Shown: one piece after another, positions 40,492-49,232 of the stretch
Layout of the letters: each line of letters opens with the position of its first letter
Numbering within the stretch: the stretch's first letter is position 1
Assembly: GCF_000716335.1 (NCBI RefSeq)
Contig: NZ_KL591021.1
Span: 73,657 to 137,656 of the forward strand
Reading direction: 5' to 3'
DNA from: Streptomyces sp. NRRL S-118
Lineage (GTDB): Bacteria > Actinomycetota > Actinomycetes > Streptomycetales > Streptomycetaceae
Length of the DNA: 64,000 nucleotides
Notes under the pieces: generated by a model
Told to the model about the DNA's origin: nothing
The model's database searches: none
Seen by the model: only the letters and a program-made list of their open reading frames with translations
Translations under genes and position numbers: made by a program

Positions 40492-42063
40492 TCAGGGGCA
40501 GACCGTGCCCGGTGCGGGGACCTTGTTGCGGAGCAGGTACGCGTCGACCGCGCGCCGCACGCACGCGTCGCCGCTGTTGTACGCGCCGTGCCCCTCGCCC
40601 CGGTACGTCAGTTCCACACCGACGCCCTTGCCCAGCGCCTCCACCATCTTCCGGGCGCCCGCGTACGGCGTCGCCGGGTCGCCGGTGTTGCCGATGACGA
40701 CGATGGGCGCCGCGCCCGGGGCGCTCACGTCGGGGTGGTCCCAGGTGCCGGGCACCGGCCACTGCGAGCAGCCGATCAGACCCCAGCCCAGGAAGTCGCC
40801 GAAGACCGGGGACACCTCGCGGAACTCGGGCAGCTTCGCCTTGGCCTGCGCGGGCGAGTACCGCTGCTTGTCGTCCACGCAGTTGATGGCCGCGTTCGCC
40901 GCCTGCAGGTTGCTGTAGTTGCCGTTCTGGTCGCGGCCGTTCATCGAGTCCGACAGGGCCAGCAGCAGCCCGCCCTGGCCGCCGTCGGCCTCGTCGAGAC
41001 CCTGCTCCAGGTACGGCCAGTACTCCTTGGAGTACAGGGCCTGCGCGATGCCGTTGGTGGCCTGCGACTGGGTGAGCTTGCGGTCGCCGAGGCCGGTGAT
41101 CGACTTCTTGTCGAGCTCCGCGAGCAGCCCGATGACGAACTGCTCGATCTCCTGGACGGTGCTGCCCGGCAGCTTGCACGCGTCGCCGCGCTTCACGCAG
41201 TCCGCGGCGAAGTTCCGCAGCGCCAGCTGGAAGCCGCGGGCCTGGGCGAGCGAGCCCTGCTCGGGGGTCCCGGTCGGGTCGACCACGGCGTCGAAGACGG
41301 CGTGGCCCACCCGCTCCGGGAACAGGTGGGCGTAGACACCGCCCAGTTCGGTGCCGTACGAGATGCCGAAGTAGTGCAGCTTGTCGTCGCCCAGGACCGC
41401 CCGCATCAGGTCCATGTCCCGGGCCGCCTCGACGGTGCCCACATGGGGGAGCATCGCGCCCGACCTGTCCTCGCAGGCGGCCGCGTAGTCCTTCAGCGCG
41501 TCGACCCAGATCCGCTCCTCGCGGGCGTCGTCCGGTGTGGAGTCCAGCGCGAAGAACGCGTCGAGCTGCCGGTCGTCCTCGCACTCCACGCCCTCGCTGC
41601 GGCCCACCCCGCGCGGATCGAAGCTCACCAGGTCGTAGCGGCTGCGGAGCTGTTCGTAGTCCTTGGCGAAGGAGGGCAGGGCCGTGATGCCGGAGCCTCC
41701 CGGGCCGCCGAAGTTGAAGATCAGGGAGCCGATCCGGCGGGCCGGGTCGGCCGCCTCGGCCCGGATCAGGGCCAGCTCGATGGTCTCCCCGTCCGGCTGC
41801 GCGTAGTCCCGCGGCACGTCCATGAAGGCGCACTCCCACCGGGCGCCGCCCGGCAGCGGCGAGGGGGCCGTTCCGCTGCCCTCCCCGACGGAGGGTGCCC
41901 GGCACTCGGACCACTCCAGCGCCTGGGCTGCGAGATCACGGTCCCCGCCGTCCTCCTCGCCACCGCCGGAGCAGCCGGCGGCGAGCAGGACGGCGACCGC
42001 GGTCGCCGCGCTCGCCGCGGCGAGGACTGGGGTACGCCGGTGGGTGCGGCTGGGCGTCGGCAT
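40492..42063 (-). CDS. Secreted lipoprotein tripeptidyl-aminopeptidase-like hydrolase (paralogue)
   Basis: 523 residues. Lipobox LLAAGC in a typical signal peptide (VLAAASAATAVAVLLAAGC). Same family as its neighbour: NFGGPGGSG, SFDPRGVGRSEG, elbow GISYGT, Asp in VIGNTGDPATP and His in GEGHGAYN, and conserved Cys pairs near the C-terminus. About 82 bp separates the two genes on the same strand. They are clearly paralogous but diverged well beyond recent duplication. Likely extracellular peptide scavenging. Confidence 0.88.
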   Translation of the reverse strand: MPTPSRTHRRTPVLAAASAATAVAVLLAAGCSGGGEEDGGDRDLAAQALEWSECRAPSVGEGSGTAPSPLPGGARWECAFMDVPRDYAQPDGETIELALIRAEAADPARRIGSLIFNFGGPGGSGITALPSFAKDYEQLRSRYDLVSFDPRGVGRSEGVECEDDRQLDAFFALDSTPDDAREERIWVDALKDYAAACEDRSGAMLPHVGTVEAARDMDLMRAVLGDDKLHYFGISYGTELGGVYAHLFPERVGHAVFDAVVDPTGTPEQGSLAQARGFQLALRNFAADCVKRGDACKLPGSTVQEIEQFVIGLLAELDKKSITGLGDRKLTQSQATNGIAQALYSKEYWPYLEQGLDEADGGQGGLLLALSDSMNGRDQNGNYSNLQAANAAINCVDDKQRYSPAQAKAKLPEFREVSPVFGDFLGWGLIGCSQWPVPGTWDHPDVSAPGAAPIVVIGNTGDPATPYAGARKMVEALGKGVGVELTYRGEGHGAYNSGDACVRRAVDAYLLRNKVPAPGTVCP

Positions 42064-42141
42064 GTACCCATGCTGCGTCCGCCGCGCGCCCGCCGCCCGC
42101 GACGGCGGTCCATGCGGGTGGCCCGGCCCCGCGCCCGGCGC

Positions 42142-44814
42142 CTACAGGGCGCCCTTGCGGGTGAGGAAGTTGAACGAGACCCACCCGGGCAGCACCGGCA
42201 GCCACAGCGTCAGCAGCCGGTACAGCAGGACCGCGGGCGTCGCGACCTCCAGCGGCAGCCCGCCCACACCCACCAGACCGAACGTGAGCGCGCCCTCCAC
42301 CGCGCCGACACCGCCGGGCGTCGGCGCCGCCGACCCCAGCGCGTTGCCCGCCAGGAACACCACGGCCAGGCTCGCGTAGCTCAGCTGCTGGTTCCCCTGG
42401 TCGAACGCGCGGATCGAGGCGTCCAGGCACAGCACGAAGGTCGCGGTGAGCAGCAGCATCCCGCCGATGCCGGTGATCAGCTTCATCGGGCGCTGCAGCA
42501 CGTCCAGCATGCGCGGCACCACACCCGCGAAGAGCGAGCGCAGCCGGGTCGAGACGAACTTGCGCAGGGCCGGGATCGCCGTGACGACCAGCATCAGCAC
42601 GGCGACCGTCAGCAGGCCCGCGATGACGGTCCTCGACGGCGTGAAGTCCTGGGTCTTCTCCGTGCCCGTCAGATAGCCGAAGGCGAGGAGCAGCAGGATG
42701 TGCGCCCCCAGGCCGAAGAGCTGCGAGGCGCCGACGCTCGCCACGGCCAGTCCGGGCCGTACGCCGGAGCGCTGGAGGAAGCGGGTGTTCAGCGCCACAC
42801 CGCCCACCGCCGCGGGCGCGACGATCTTCACGAAGGAACCGGCGACCTGCGCCAGCACCGTCCGCAGGAACGACACGCGCTCCGGTACGAAGCCCAGCAG
42901 GCTCATCGTCGCCGCCACGTAGCTCAGCGCGGAGAACAGGACGGCGACCGCCACCCAGCCCCAGCTCGCGTCGGCGATCGTCGACAGCGGTGTGCGGGCG
43001 ATCTGCGACAGCAGGAAGTACGCGGCGATCGCGCCGGCGATGAGGCTGATGAGGGTGCGCGGCCGGATCCGCTCCAGCCGCACCGGCTCCACCGGCGCCT
43101 GCGGACGGATCAGCAGCACCTGCCGCCGGATCTGGGCGAGCAGGTCCTCCTCGCGGGCCTCGTCCAGGGCCTCGTCCAGCGCCCGCTTCTCGGCCTGCTT
43201 CTCCGCCCGTACCGCCTTGCGCTCCGCCTTCTCGTCCTTCTCCGCGCCGTGCGGCGCCCCGTGCGTCCCGGCGGCCTCCAGGCGCGCCTGCCGCGCCTCC
43301 TCGGACGCCTTGAGCACGGCCTCGCGCTCGCGCTGCGCACGCTCCCGGGCCAGCTTGCGCAGCGTCGCGCGCGTGGAGCGGCTCAGCGCGATCGGCTGGA
43401 GCAGCGGCAGGCAGTCGGCGACCTTGTCGGGGCCGAGCACCTCCACCGCGGCGGCCACCGCGCGCTCCGCGCCGACCCGCAGGCCCAGCGTGGTCAGCAG
43501 CTGCGCGATGTCCATGCGCAGGACCAGGTCGCCGGCGGCGATCTCGCCGCCGCGCAGATCCGTGACGGTCACCCTGCCGGAACGATCCACCAGAATCGCG
43601 TCGCCGGTGAGCCTGCGGTGCGCGATGCGCCGCGACTGGAGCGCCTTCACCTGCTCCCAGGAGCCGCGCACCACGTCGTCGGTGATCTCCTCGTCCGCCA
43701 TCGCGTCGAGCGATCTCCCGCCCAGGTGCTCGTACACCAGCATCACGGCGTCCGGGCCGAGCTCGGAGGTGGCGATGAGCTTGGGTGCGTGGGCGCCGGC
43801 GGCGATCGCCGCGTACGCCAGCAGCGCCTCCTGTTCGAGGGCCTGGCGCAGCGACTGGATGGAGCGACGGGTGGTGATCCCGCGCAGGGTCATCCGGCGC
43901 CACACCCGGTAGAAGAAGCCCTGCGCCTGCTGTTCCCGGTCCACGACGGTGACGTCGAGCGGCGGCCCCTCCTCCAGGGTGACCAGATAGCGCCGGCCCC
44001 GGTCGCCCTGCTCCGCCGAGTCGGCCACGTCCTCGGCGCGCATCGCGCTGACCGGGCGGAAGCCGACGTGGCGCAGACCCGCCAGGAGCGTCTGACCGGT
44101 GGGGCGGACGTTGGGGGAGCCGACCGTGTAAAGCGTGCCGTACGCGACCGTCCAGCCGATCAGGATGGTCAGGATGATCGACAGGGGTGTGGTGTAGCCG
44201 GCCACCAGCATCGTGAAGGCGTCCAGCACCAGCACCGCCCACAGGGCGATGCGCCAGCGGGGTCTGCGGGCCATCCCGACGGCCGACATGTAGGCGATGA
44301 CCGGGGCCAGGTAGCCGTGGACGGGGTCGGTCAGCCCGCCTCCCGCCGCCGGCTGGGTCAGCGCGTCCTGGATGGTGGCCGGGGCCCCCCTGGCCACCCA
44401 CAGGTCCGTCGCGAGGGTGACCCCGTGGGCCAGGACGGCGGCGAGGACGCCGTCGGCGATGCGCAGGCCGTCCCGTTTGATCAGCCGCTCGATCGCGAAG
44501 GCGACCGGCACCAGCAGGACGGCGATGCTGGAGGCGAGCCCGGCGAGCTTGACGAAGAGGTCGGGCGCCTGGCCGGTGCCCTTGTTGATGTCCTGCTCCA
44601 GGCCCGAGGTCGTGGCGTGGGCGAACGCGGCGATGGCCAGGACGACGGCGATCGCGAAGACACCGATGAGCAGCCGCAGCAGATCGGACGGGCGGTGGAC
44701 GCGGGCAGCGAGAAGCGGCTCGTCACCGGAGACGCGGTCGATGGGGCCCTCCGCGTTCACGCATACCGTCCCCTTCCGCCACTCCCCGAGAGGCCGTACA
44801 TCCTGCCCCTCCAT
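42142..44814 (-). CDS. MprF/AglD-type membrane protein with internal kinase-like domain
   Basis: 890 residues. N-terminal six or so membrane helices (LLRLLIGVFAIAVVLAIAAFAH, AVLLVPVAFAIERL, ..., WRIALWAVLVLDAFTMLVAGY), then a soluble domain of about 200 residues (265-470) like an aminoglycoside-phosphotransferase/kinase fold (MLVYEHLGGRSLD, IAHRRLTGDAILVD, VTVTDLRGGEIAAGDLVLRMDIAQLL), then a very charged coiled coil (about 475-590). It ends with the lysylphosphatidylglycerol-synthase/AglD (DUF2044-like) membrane domain (AAVGGVALNTRFLQRSGVRPGLAVASVGASQLFG; APTPGGVGAVEGALTFGLVG). I start at ATG 44814; a GTG ten codons earlier is possible. Mechanism unknown. Confidence 0.85.
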   Translation of the reverse strand: MEGQDVRPLGEWRKGTVCVNAEGPIDRVSGDEPLLAARVHRPSDLLRLLIGVFAIAVVLAIAAFAHATTSGLEQDINKGTGQAPDLFVKLAGLASSIAVLLVPVAFAIERLIKRDGLRIADGVLAAVLAHGVTLATDLWVARGAPATIQDALTQPAAGGGLTDPVHGYLAPVIAYMSAVGMARRPRWRIALWAVLVLDAFTMLVAGYTTPLSIILTILIGWTVAYGTLYTVGSPNVRPTGQTLLAGLRHVGFRPVSAMRAEDVADSAEQGDRGRRYLVTLEEGPPLDVTVVDREQQAQGFFYRVWRRMTLRGITTRRSIQSLRQALEQEALLAYAAIAAGAHAPKLIATSELGPDAVMLVYEHLGGRSLDAMADEEITDDVVRGSWEQVKALQSRRIAHRRLTGDAILVDRSGRVTVTDLRGGEIAAGDLVLRMDIAQLLTTLGLRVGAERAVAAAVEVLGPDKVADCLPLLQPIALSRSTRATLRKLARERAQREREAVLKASEEARQARLEAAGTHGAPHGAEKDEKAERKAVRAEKQAEKRALDEALDEAREEDLLAQIRRQVLLIRPQAPVEPVRLERIRPRTLISLIAGAIAAYFLLSQIARTPLSTIADASWGWVAVAVLFSALSYVAATMSLLGFVPERVSFLRTVLAQVAGSFVKIVAPAAVGGVALNTRFLQRSGVRPGLAVASVGASQLFGLGAHILLLLAFGYLTGTEKTQDFTPSRTVIAGLLTVAVLMLVVTAIPALRKFVSTRLRSLFAGVVPRMLDVLQRPMKLITGIGGMLLLTATFVLCLDASIRAFDQGNQQLSYASLAVVFLAGNALGSAAPTPGGVGAVEGALTFGLVGVGGLPLEVATPAVLLYRLLTLWLPVLPGWVSFNFLTRKGAL

Positions 44815-44951
44815 GGTCCCTCTGTCTTGTTGATCTCGTATCACCAGTCACCGCCCGGAAGATGGTGGCATGACCGGGCGCCGGGCGCGGGCATCAGGGT
44901 GCGTCGACCGCGTCGCCCGCGTTGTCGGTGCCGTGGTGCAGGATGGTCCGG

Positions 44952-45329
44952 ATGAGTACGCAGGACCTTCCGGAGCCGCCCGGTCTCCCGCCCGGGCTGC
45001 CGGAGTACGCCGAGCGGGTGCTGGAGGCGGCGGAGCTGATCCCGCCCGGCCGGGTGATGACGTACGGGGACGTCGCCGATTGGCTCGGGGAGGGCGGGCC
45101 GCGCCAGGTCGGCCGGGTCATGGCCCTGTACGGCGGCGGCGTGCCGTGGTGGCGCGTGGTGCGCGCCGACGGGCAGCTGCTGCCCGGGCACGAGCTGCGC
45201 GCCCTCGGCCACTACCAGGAGGAGGGCACCCCGCTGCGCGAGGCCGCGCGTACCGCGGAAGGGCACCTGCCGCGCCTCGACATGCGCAGGGCGCGGTGGG
45301 ACGGCGGTGACGTGGCCGCTCCGGCGTGA
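44952..45329 (+). CDS. Alkyltransferase-like protein (ATL, MGMT family)
   Basis: 125 residues. It matches the DNA-binding half of O6-alkylguanine-DNA alkyltransferases (IPPGRVMTYGDVADWLGEGGPRQVGRVMAL and VPWWRVVRADGQLLPGHE), but the active-site cysteine motif PCHR is replaced by PWWR. That is the defining change of ATLs, which bind and flag alkylated guanine for nucleotide-excision repair instead of repairing it. ATG at 44952; the upstream in-frame start is not conserved. It sits 75 bp before adnA, in the DNA-repair block. Confidence 0.88.
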   Translation: MSTQDLPEPPGLPPGLPEYAERVLEAAELIPPGRVMTYGDVADWLGEGGPRQVGRVMALYGGGVPWWRVVRADGQLLPGHELRALGHYQEEGTPLREAARTAEGHLPRLDMRRARWDGGDVAAPA

Positions 45330-45403
45330 CGGGCCCCTCGTCCCGGCCGCCCGCGTAACGTTGCCCTTCACCACCAGCACACCCACCAGGACCGGCGATC
45401 CAC

Positions 45404-48400
45404 GTGAGCTCCTCCTCGACTACCACCGGGCGTACGCCGTACCGGGGGCGCACCCCCGGCGCGTACCGACTGGTGCGTACCCCGCCGGCTCCCGTGAACC
45501 CCCCTCTCCTGGACGCATCGCAGCGTGCCGTGGTTGACCACACGGGCGGGCCCCTGCTGGTGCTGGCCGGGCCCGGCACCGGCAAGACGACCACCCTGGT
45601 GGAAGCGGTCGCCGCCCGTATCGCCGGCGGCACCGACCCGGAGCGGATCCTGGTCCTCACCTTCAGCCGCAAGGCGGCGGTGGAGCTGCGCGACCGGATG
45701 GCGGCGCGCATCCCCGGCGCGCGCGCCCCGCAGGCCACCACGTTCCACTCCTACTGCTACGCGCTGATCCGCGCGCACCAGGACGCCGAGCTGTTCTCCG
45801 AGCCGCTGCGCCTGCTGTCCGGTCCGGAACAGGACCTCGCCGTGCGCGAGCTGCTGGCCGGGCAGCTCGACCTGGAGCGCGAGGGCCTGGCCCGCGTCCA
45901 CTGGCCCGACGAACTGCGGGCCTGCCTGACCACGCGCGGCTTCGCCGACGAGGTGCGCGCCGTGCTGGCCCGCTCCCGCGAGCTGGGCCTCGGGCCGCGC
46001 GCCCTGGCGGACTTCGCGGCGCGGCAGGGACGGCGGGACTGGTCGGCTGCCGCGCAGTTCCTCGCCGAGTACCTGGACGTGCTCGACATGCAGGGCGTAC
46101 TGGACTACGCCGAGCTCGTCCACCGCGCCGTGCTGCTCGCCGGCTCCGCGGACCTCCCGTCCTACGACGCGGTCTTCGTCGACGAGTACCAGGACACCGA
46201 CCCGGCGCAGGTCCGGCTGCTCGGGGCGCTGGCCGGGGGCGGGCGGACCCTGTACGCGTTCGGCGACCCCGACCAGTCGATCTACGCGTTCCGGGGCGCC
46301 GACATCAACGGCATGCTCGACTTCCCGTACGCCTTCCGCCGCGCCGACGGCTCCCCCGCACCGGTCGCCGTCCTGACCACCTCCCGCCGCTCCGGCGCGG
46401 CGCTGCTGTCGGCGACCCGCCTCCTCACCGCGCGCATGCCCCTGCCGCGGCTGCCCGCCGACAAGGTGCGCGCCCACCGGGACCTGGCGGCGGTACGCGA
46501 CGGCGGCCGCGTGGAGACGTACACCTTCCCGACCGCCTCCACGGAGCTCGACAACATCGCGGACATCCTGCGCCGCGCCCACCTGGAGGACGGCGTGCCC
46601 TGGCACGACATGGCGGTCCTCGTCCGTGCGGGCACCCGCACCATCCCCGCCCTCCGCCGCGCCCTCACCTCCGCGGGCGTCCCCGTCGAGGTGGACGCCC
46701 CCGACATCCCGCTGCGCCACGAACCCGCGGTCTCCCCGCTCCTGACGGCCCTGCGCGCCGCGGCCACGGCGACGCTCGGAGCGGCTGCGGACGCGGCTGC
46801 GGGCGAGGCGGCTGCGGGGGTGGCTGAGGTGTCCGAGGCCGCCGAGGCCGCCGAGGTTGGGGAGGGCACGTCAGCCGGGGTGCCAGAGGTGTCCGAGGCT
46901 GCTCAGGTCGCGGAAGCCGGCGAGGCGGCGGGGCACGCGGCTGGCCTCGAGGTCGCGGAGCCCGCCGCGCGCGCGGCGGGCGCTGGGCACGCGGTGGGTG
47001 CCGTGCGCGGGGAGGGCGTCGAGCCCGCGGGCGGCGTGGGGGACGCGGGGCCCGCCGCGCGCGATGAGGTTGCCGGGCACGCGGAAGGTGTCGACCCTGC
47101 GGACGGCGTCGAGGCCGGGAAGGGCGTCGCGGACGAGGAGGGCGCGGACAGCGCCGACCCCGCGGACCGCGCCGTGCCCGCGGACGGCGCCGTGCCCGCG
47201 GACCGCGCCGTGCCCGCGGACGGCGCCGTGCCCGCGGACGGCGCCGAGCCCGCGGACGGCGCCGAGCCTGCGGACCGCGCCCAGCGCCCGGAGCCCGGTG
47301 AGGCCGAGGAAGGCGCGTGGCTCGACGCCGAGACGGCGATCGGGCTGCTCGCGTCGCCGCTCGGCGGCATGGACGCCGCCGACCTGCGGCGCCTCGGGCG
47401 GGCGTTGCGGGACGAGGAGCGGGCCGGCGGGAACAAGGTCCCCCCGCCCTCGGACGTGCTCATCGCTCGCGCCCTCGCCGAGCCCGAGCGGCTCGTCGCC
47501 CACGACCCCGCCTACGCCCGCGGCGCCCAGCGGCTGGGCCGGCTGCTGCGCCGTACCCGCGAGCTCCTCGCGGCCGGAGGCACCGCCGAGGAGGCCCTCT
47601 GGCTGCTGTGGGACGGCACCCCGTGGCCCGCCCGCCTGCAGCGCGCCGCGCTCCGTGGCGGAGCCGCCGGCCGCAACGCCGACCGGGACTTGGACGCCGT
47701 GTGCGCCCTGTTCGACACCGCCGCCCGCGCCGAGGAACGCACCGGCGGCCGCGGCGCCCTGAACTTCCTCGAAGAGCTCGACGCCCAGGACATCGCCGCC
47801 GACACCCTCTCCAAGCGGGTCGTCCGCCCCGACGCCGTCCGTCTGATGACCGCCCACCGCTCCAAGGGCCTCGAATGGAGCCTGGTCGTCGTCGCCGGCG
47901 TACAGGAAGGGCTCTGGCCCGACCTGCGGCGCCGCGGCTCCCTCCTGGAGGCCGACCGGATCGGCCGCGACGGCCTGGCCGAGCCGCTGACGCCGGGCGC
48001 CCTCCTCGCCGAGGAGCGCCGCCTGTTCTACGTGGCCGCCACCCGCGCCCGCGACCGCCTCGTCGTCACCGCCGTCAAGGCACCCGCCGACGACGGCGAC
48101 CAGCCCTCCCGCTTCCTCACCGAGCTCGGGGTCGAGCCGAAGGACGTCACCGGCCGGCCCCGCCGCCCGCTCGCGGTCGCGGCGCTCGTCGCCGAGCTGC
48201 GCGCCACGACGGTCGACCCCGACGCCTCCCCGGCCCTCCGCGACGCCGCCGCCCGGCGCCTGGCCGAGCTCGCGGCGCTCACCGACGACGAGGGCCAGCC
48301 GCTCGTCCCGGCCGCGCACCCCTACCGCTGGTGGGGCCTGTACGACCCGACCCACTCCACCGCCCCCCTCCGGGACCGCGACCGCCCCGTCGCCCTGTCC

Positions 48401-49189
48401 GGCAGCGCCCTGGAGCAGCTCGCCAACACCTGCGCCCTCCAGTGGTTCCTGGGCCGCGAGGTCAAGGCGGACGCCCCCGCGACCACTGCCCAGGGCTTCG
48501 GCAACGTCATCCATGTCCTCGCGGACGAGGTCGCCTCCGGCCGCACCCCCGCCGATCTCGCCGTCCTCATGGAGCGCCTCGACTCCGTGTGGAACGCGCT
48601 CGCCTTCGACGCCCCCTGGAAGTCCGCCCAGGAGAAGGAGCACGCGCGCGTGGCGCTGGAGAGGTTCCTGCGCTGGCACGTGATGGACCGCGGTGGCCGC
48701 ACCCCCGCGGCCACCGAGCACGACTTCGACGTCACCCTCGAAGCGGGGGAGTACGAGGTGCGCATCAGGGGCTCCATGGACCGCGTCGAGGCCGACGAGC
48801 ACGGCCGCGCGTACGTGGTGGACTTCAAGACCGGCAAGTCGGCCCCCACCAGGGACGAGGTCGCCCGCCACCCCCAGCTCGCCGTCTACCAGCTCGCCGT
48901 CCGCGAAGGCGCCGTCGACGAGGTCTTCGACGGCCGCCGCCCCGAACCCGGAGGCGCGGAGCTCGTGCAGCTGCGCCAGCCCGCCCCCAAGAAGGAGGGC
49001 GGGGACCAGCTGCCCAAGGTGCAGGCCCAGGAGCCGCTCGCCGGCGAGTGGGTCGGCGACCTGCTCGCCACCGCCGCCGGACGCGTCCTGGACGAGCGCT
49101 TCACCCCCTCCGCGGGCCAGCACTGCACGCACTGCGCGTTCCGGGCCTCGTGCAGCGCCCGCCCCGAAGGCCGCCAGATCCTCGAATGA
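45404..49189 (+). CDS. adnA: AdnA-type ATP-dependent helicase-nuclease
   Basis: 1261 residues. UvrD-like SF1 helicase: AGPGTGKT (Walker A, 55-62), QATTFHSYCYALI, VFVDEYQDTDPAQ (motif II), GDPDQSIYAFRGAD (motif III), LMTAHRSKGLEW (motif V) and VAATRARDRL (motif VI). C-terminal RecB/PD-(D/E)XK nuclease: IRGSMDRVEADEHGRAYVVDFKTGKS, with four Cys (NTCALQWF plus CTHCAFRASC) that form a 4Fe-4S staple. A 180-residue Ala/Glu/Pro/Asp insertion (456-635) has 18-bp repeats. GTG at 45404. With AdnB it makes the double-strand-break resection motor, essential in Streptomyces from memory. The AdnA/B order follows mycobacteria. Confidence 0.9.
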   Translation: MSSSSTTTGRTPYRGRTPGAYRLVRTPPAPVNPPLLDASQRAVVDHTGGPLLVLAGPGTGKTTTLVEAVAARIAGGTDPERILVLTFSRKAAVELRDRMAARIPGARAPQATTFHSYCYALIRAHQDAELFSEPLRLLSGPEQDLAVRELLAGQLDLEREGLARVHWPDELRACLTTRGFADEVRAVLARSRELGLGPRALADFAARQGRRDWSAAAQFLAEYLDVLDMQGVLDYAELVHRAVLLAGSADLPSYDAVFVDEYQDTDPAQVRLLGALAGGGRTLYAFGDPDQSIYAFRGADINGMLDFPYAFRRADGSPAPVAVLTTSRRSGAALLSATRLLTARMPLPRLPADKVRAHRDLAAVRDGGRVETYTFPTASTELDNIADILRRAHLEDGVPWHDMAVLVRAGTRTIPALRRALTSAGVPVEVDAPDIPLRHEPAVSPLLTALRAAATATLGAAADAAAGEAAAGVAEVSEAAEAAEVGEGTSAGVPEVSEAAQVAEAGEAAGHAAGLEVAEPAARAAGAGHAVGAVRGEGVEPAGGVGDAGPAARDEVAGHAEGVDPADGVEAGKGVADEEGADSADPADRAVPADGAVPADRAVPADGAVPADGAEPADGAEPADRAQRPEPGEAEEGAWLDAETAIGLLASPLGGMDAADLRRLGRALRDEERAGGNKVPPPSDVLIARALAEPERLVAHDPAYARGAQRLGRLLRRTRELLAAGGTAEEALWLLWDGTPWPARLQRAALRGGAAGRNADRDLDAVCALFDTAARAEERTGGRGALNFLEELDAQDIAADTLSKRVVRPDAVRLMTAHRSKGLEWSLVVVAGVQEGLWPDLRRRGSLLEADRIGRDGLAEPLTPGALLAEERRLFYVAATRARDRLVVTAVKAPADDGDQPSRFLTELGVEPKDVTGRPRRPLAVAALVAELRATTVDPDASPALRDAAARRLAELAALTDDEGQPLVPAAHPYRWWGLYDPTHSTAPLRDRDRPVALSGSALEQLANTCALQWFLGREVKADAPATTAQGFGNVIHVLADEVASGRTPADLAVLMERLDSVWNALAFDAPWKSAQEKEHARVALERFLRWHVMDRGGRTPAATEHDFDVTLEAGEYEVRIRGSMDRVEADEHGRAYVVDFKTGKSAPTRDEVARHPQLAVYQLAVREGAVDEVFDGRRPEPGGAELVQLRQPAPKKEGGDQLPKVQAQEPLAGEWVGDLLATAAGRVLDERFTPSAGQHCTHCAFRASCSARPEGRQILE
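47162..47287 (+). repeat. 18-bp tandem repeat inside adnA
   Basis: Seven consecutive 18-base units, each starting GCGGAC, at 47162, 47180, 47198, 47216, 47234, 47252 and 47270. They encode ADRAVP/ADGAVP/ADGAEP hexapeptides in a linker between helicase subdomains. In-frame, so length can vary without breaking the gene. Confidence 0.9.
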
Positions 49190-49232
49190 GCGATGACGGG
49201 GATGTCAGTGGCGGCGGTTAGCCTCGTTGACC

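Noticed and set aside
40588..44955. Very long open frame (about 1455 codons) on the + strand
   Set aside because: Antisense to the two hydrolases and the MprF-like gene, whose motifs are clear. It is a GC-rich mirror frame rich in Arg/Gly/Ala/His with no domain.
46871..49132. 753-codon frame opposite adnA
   Set aside because: Mirror of a highly GC-biased gene with repeats; the helicase motifs are on the + strand.
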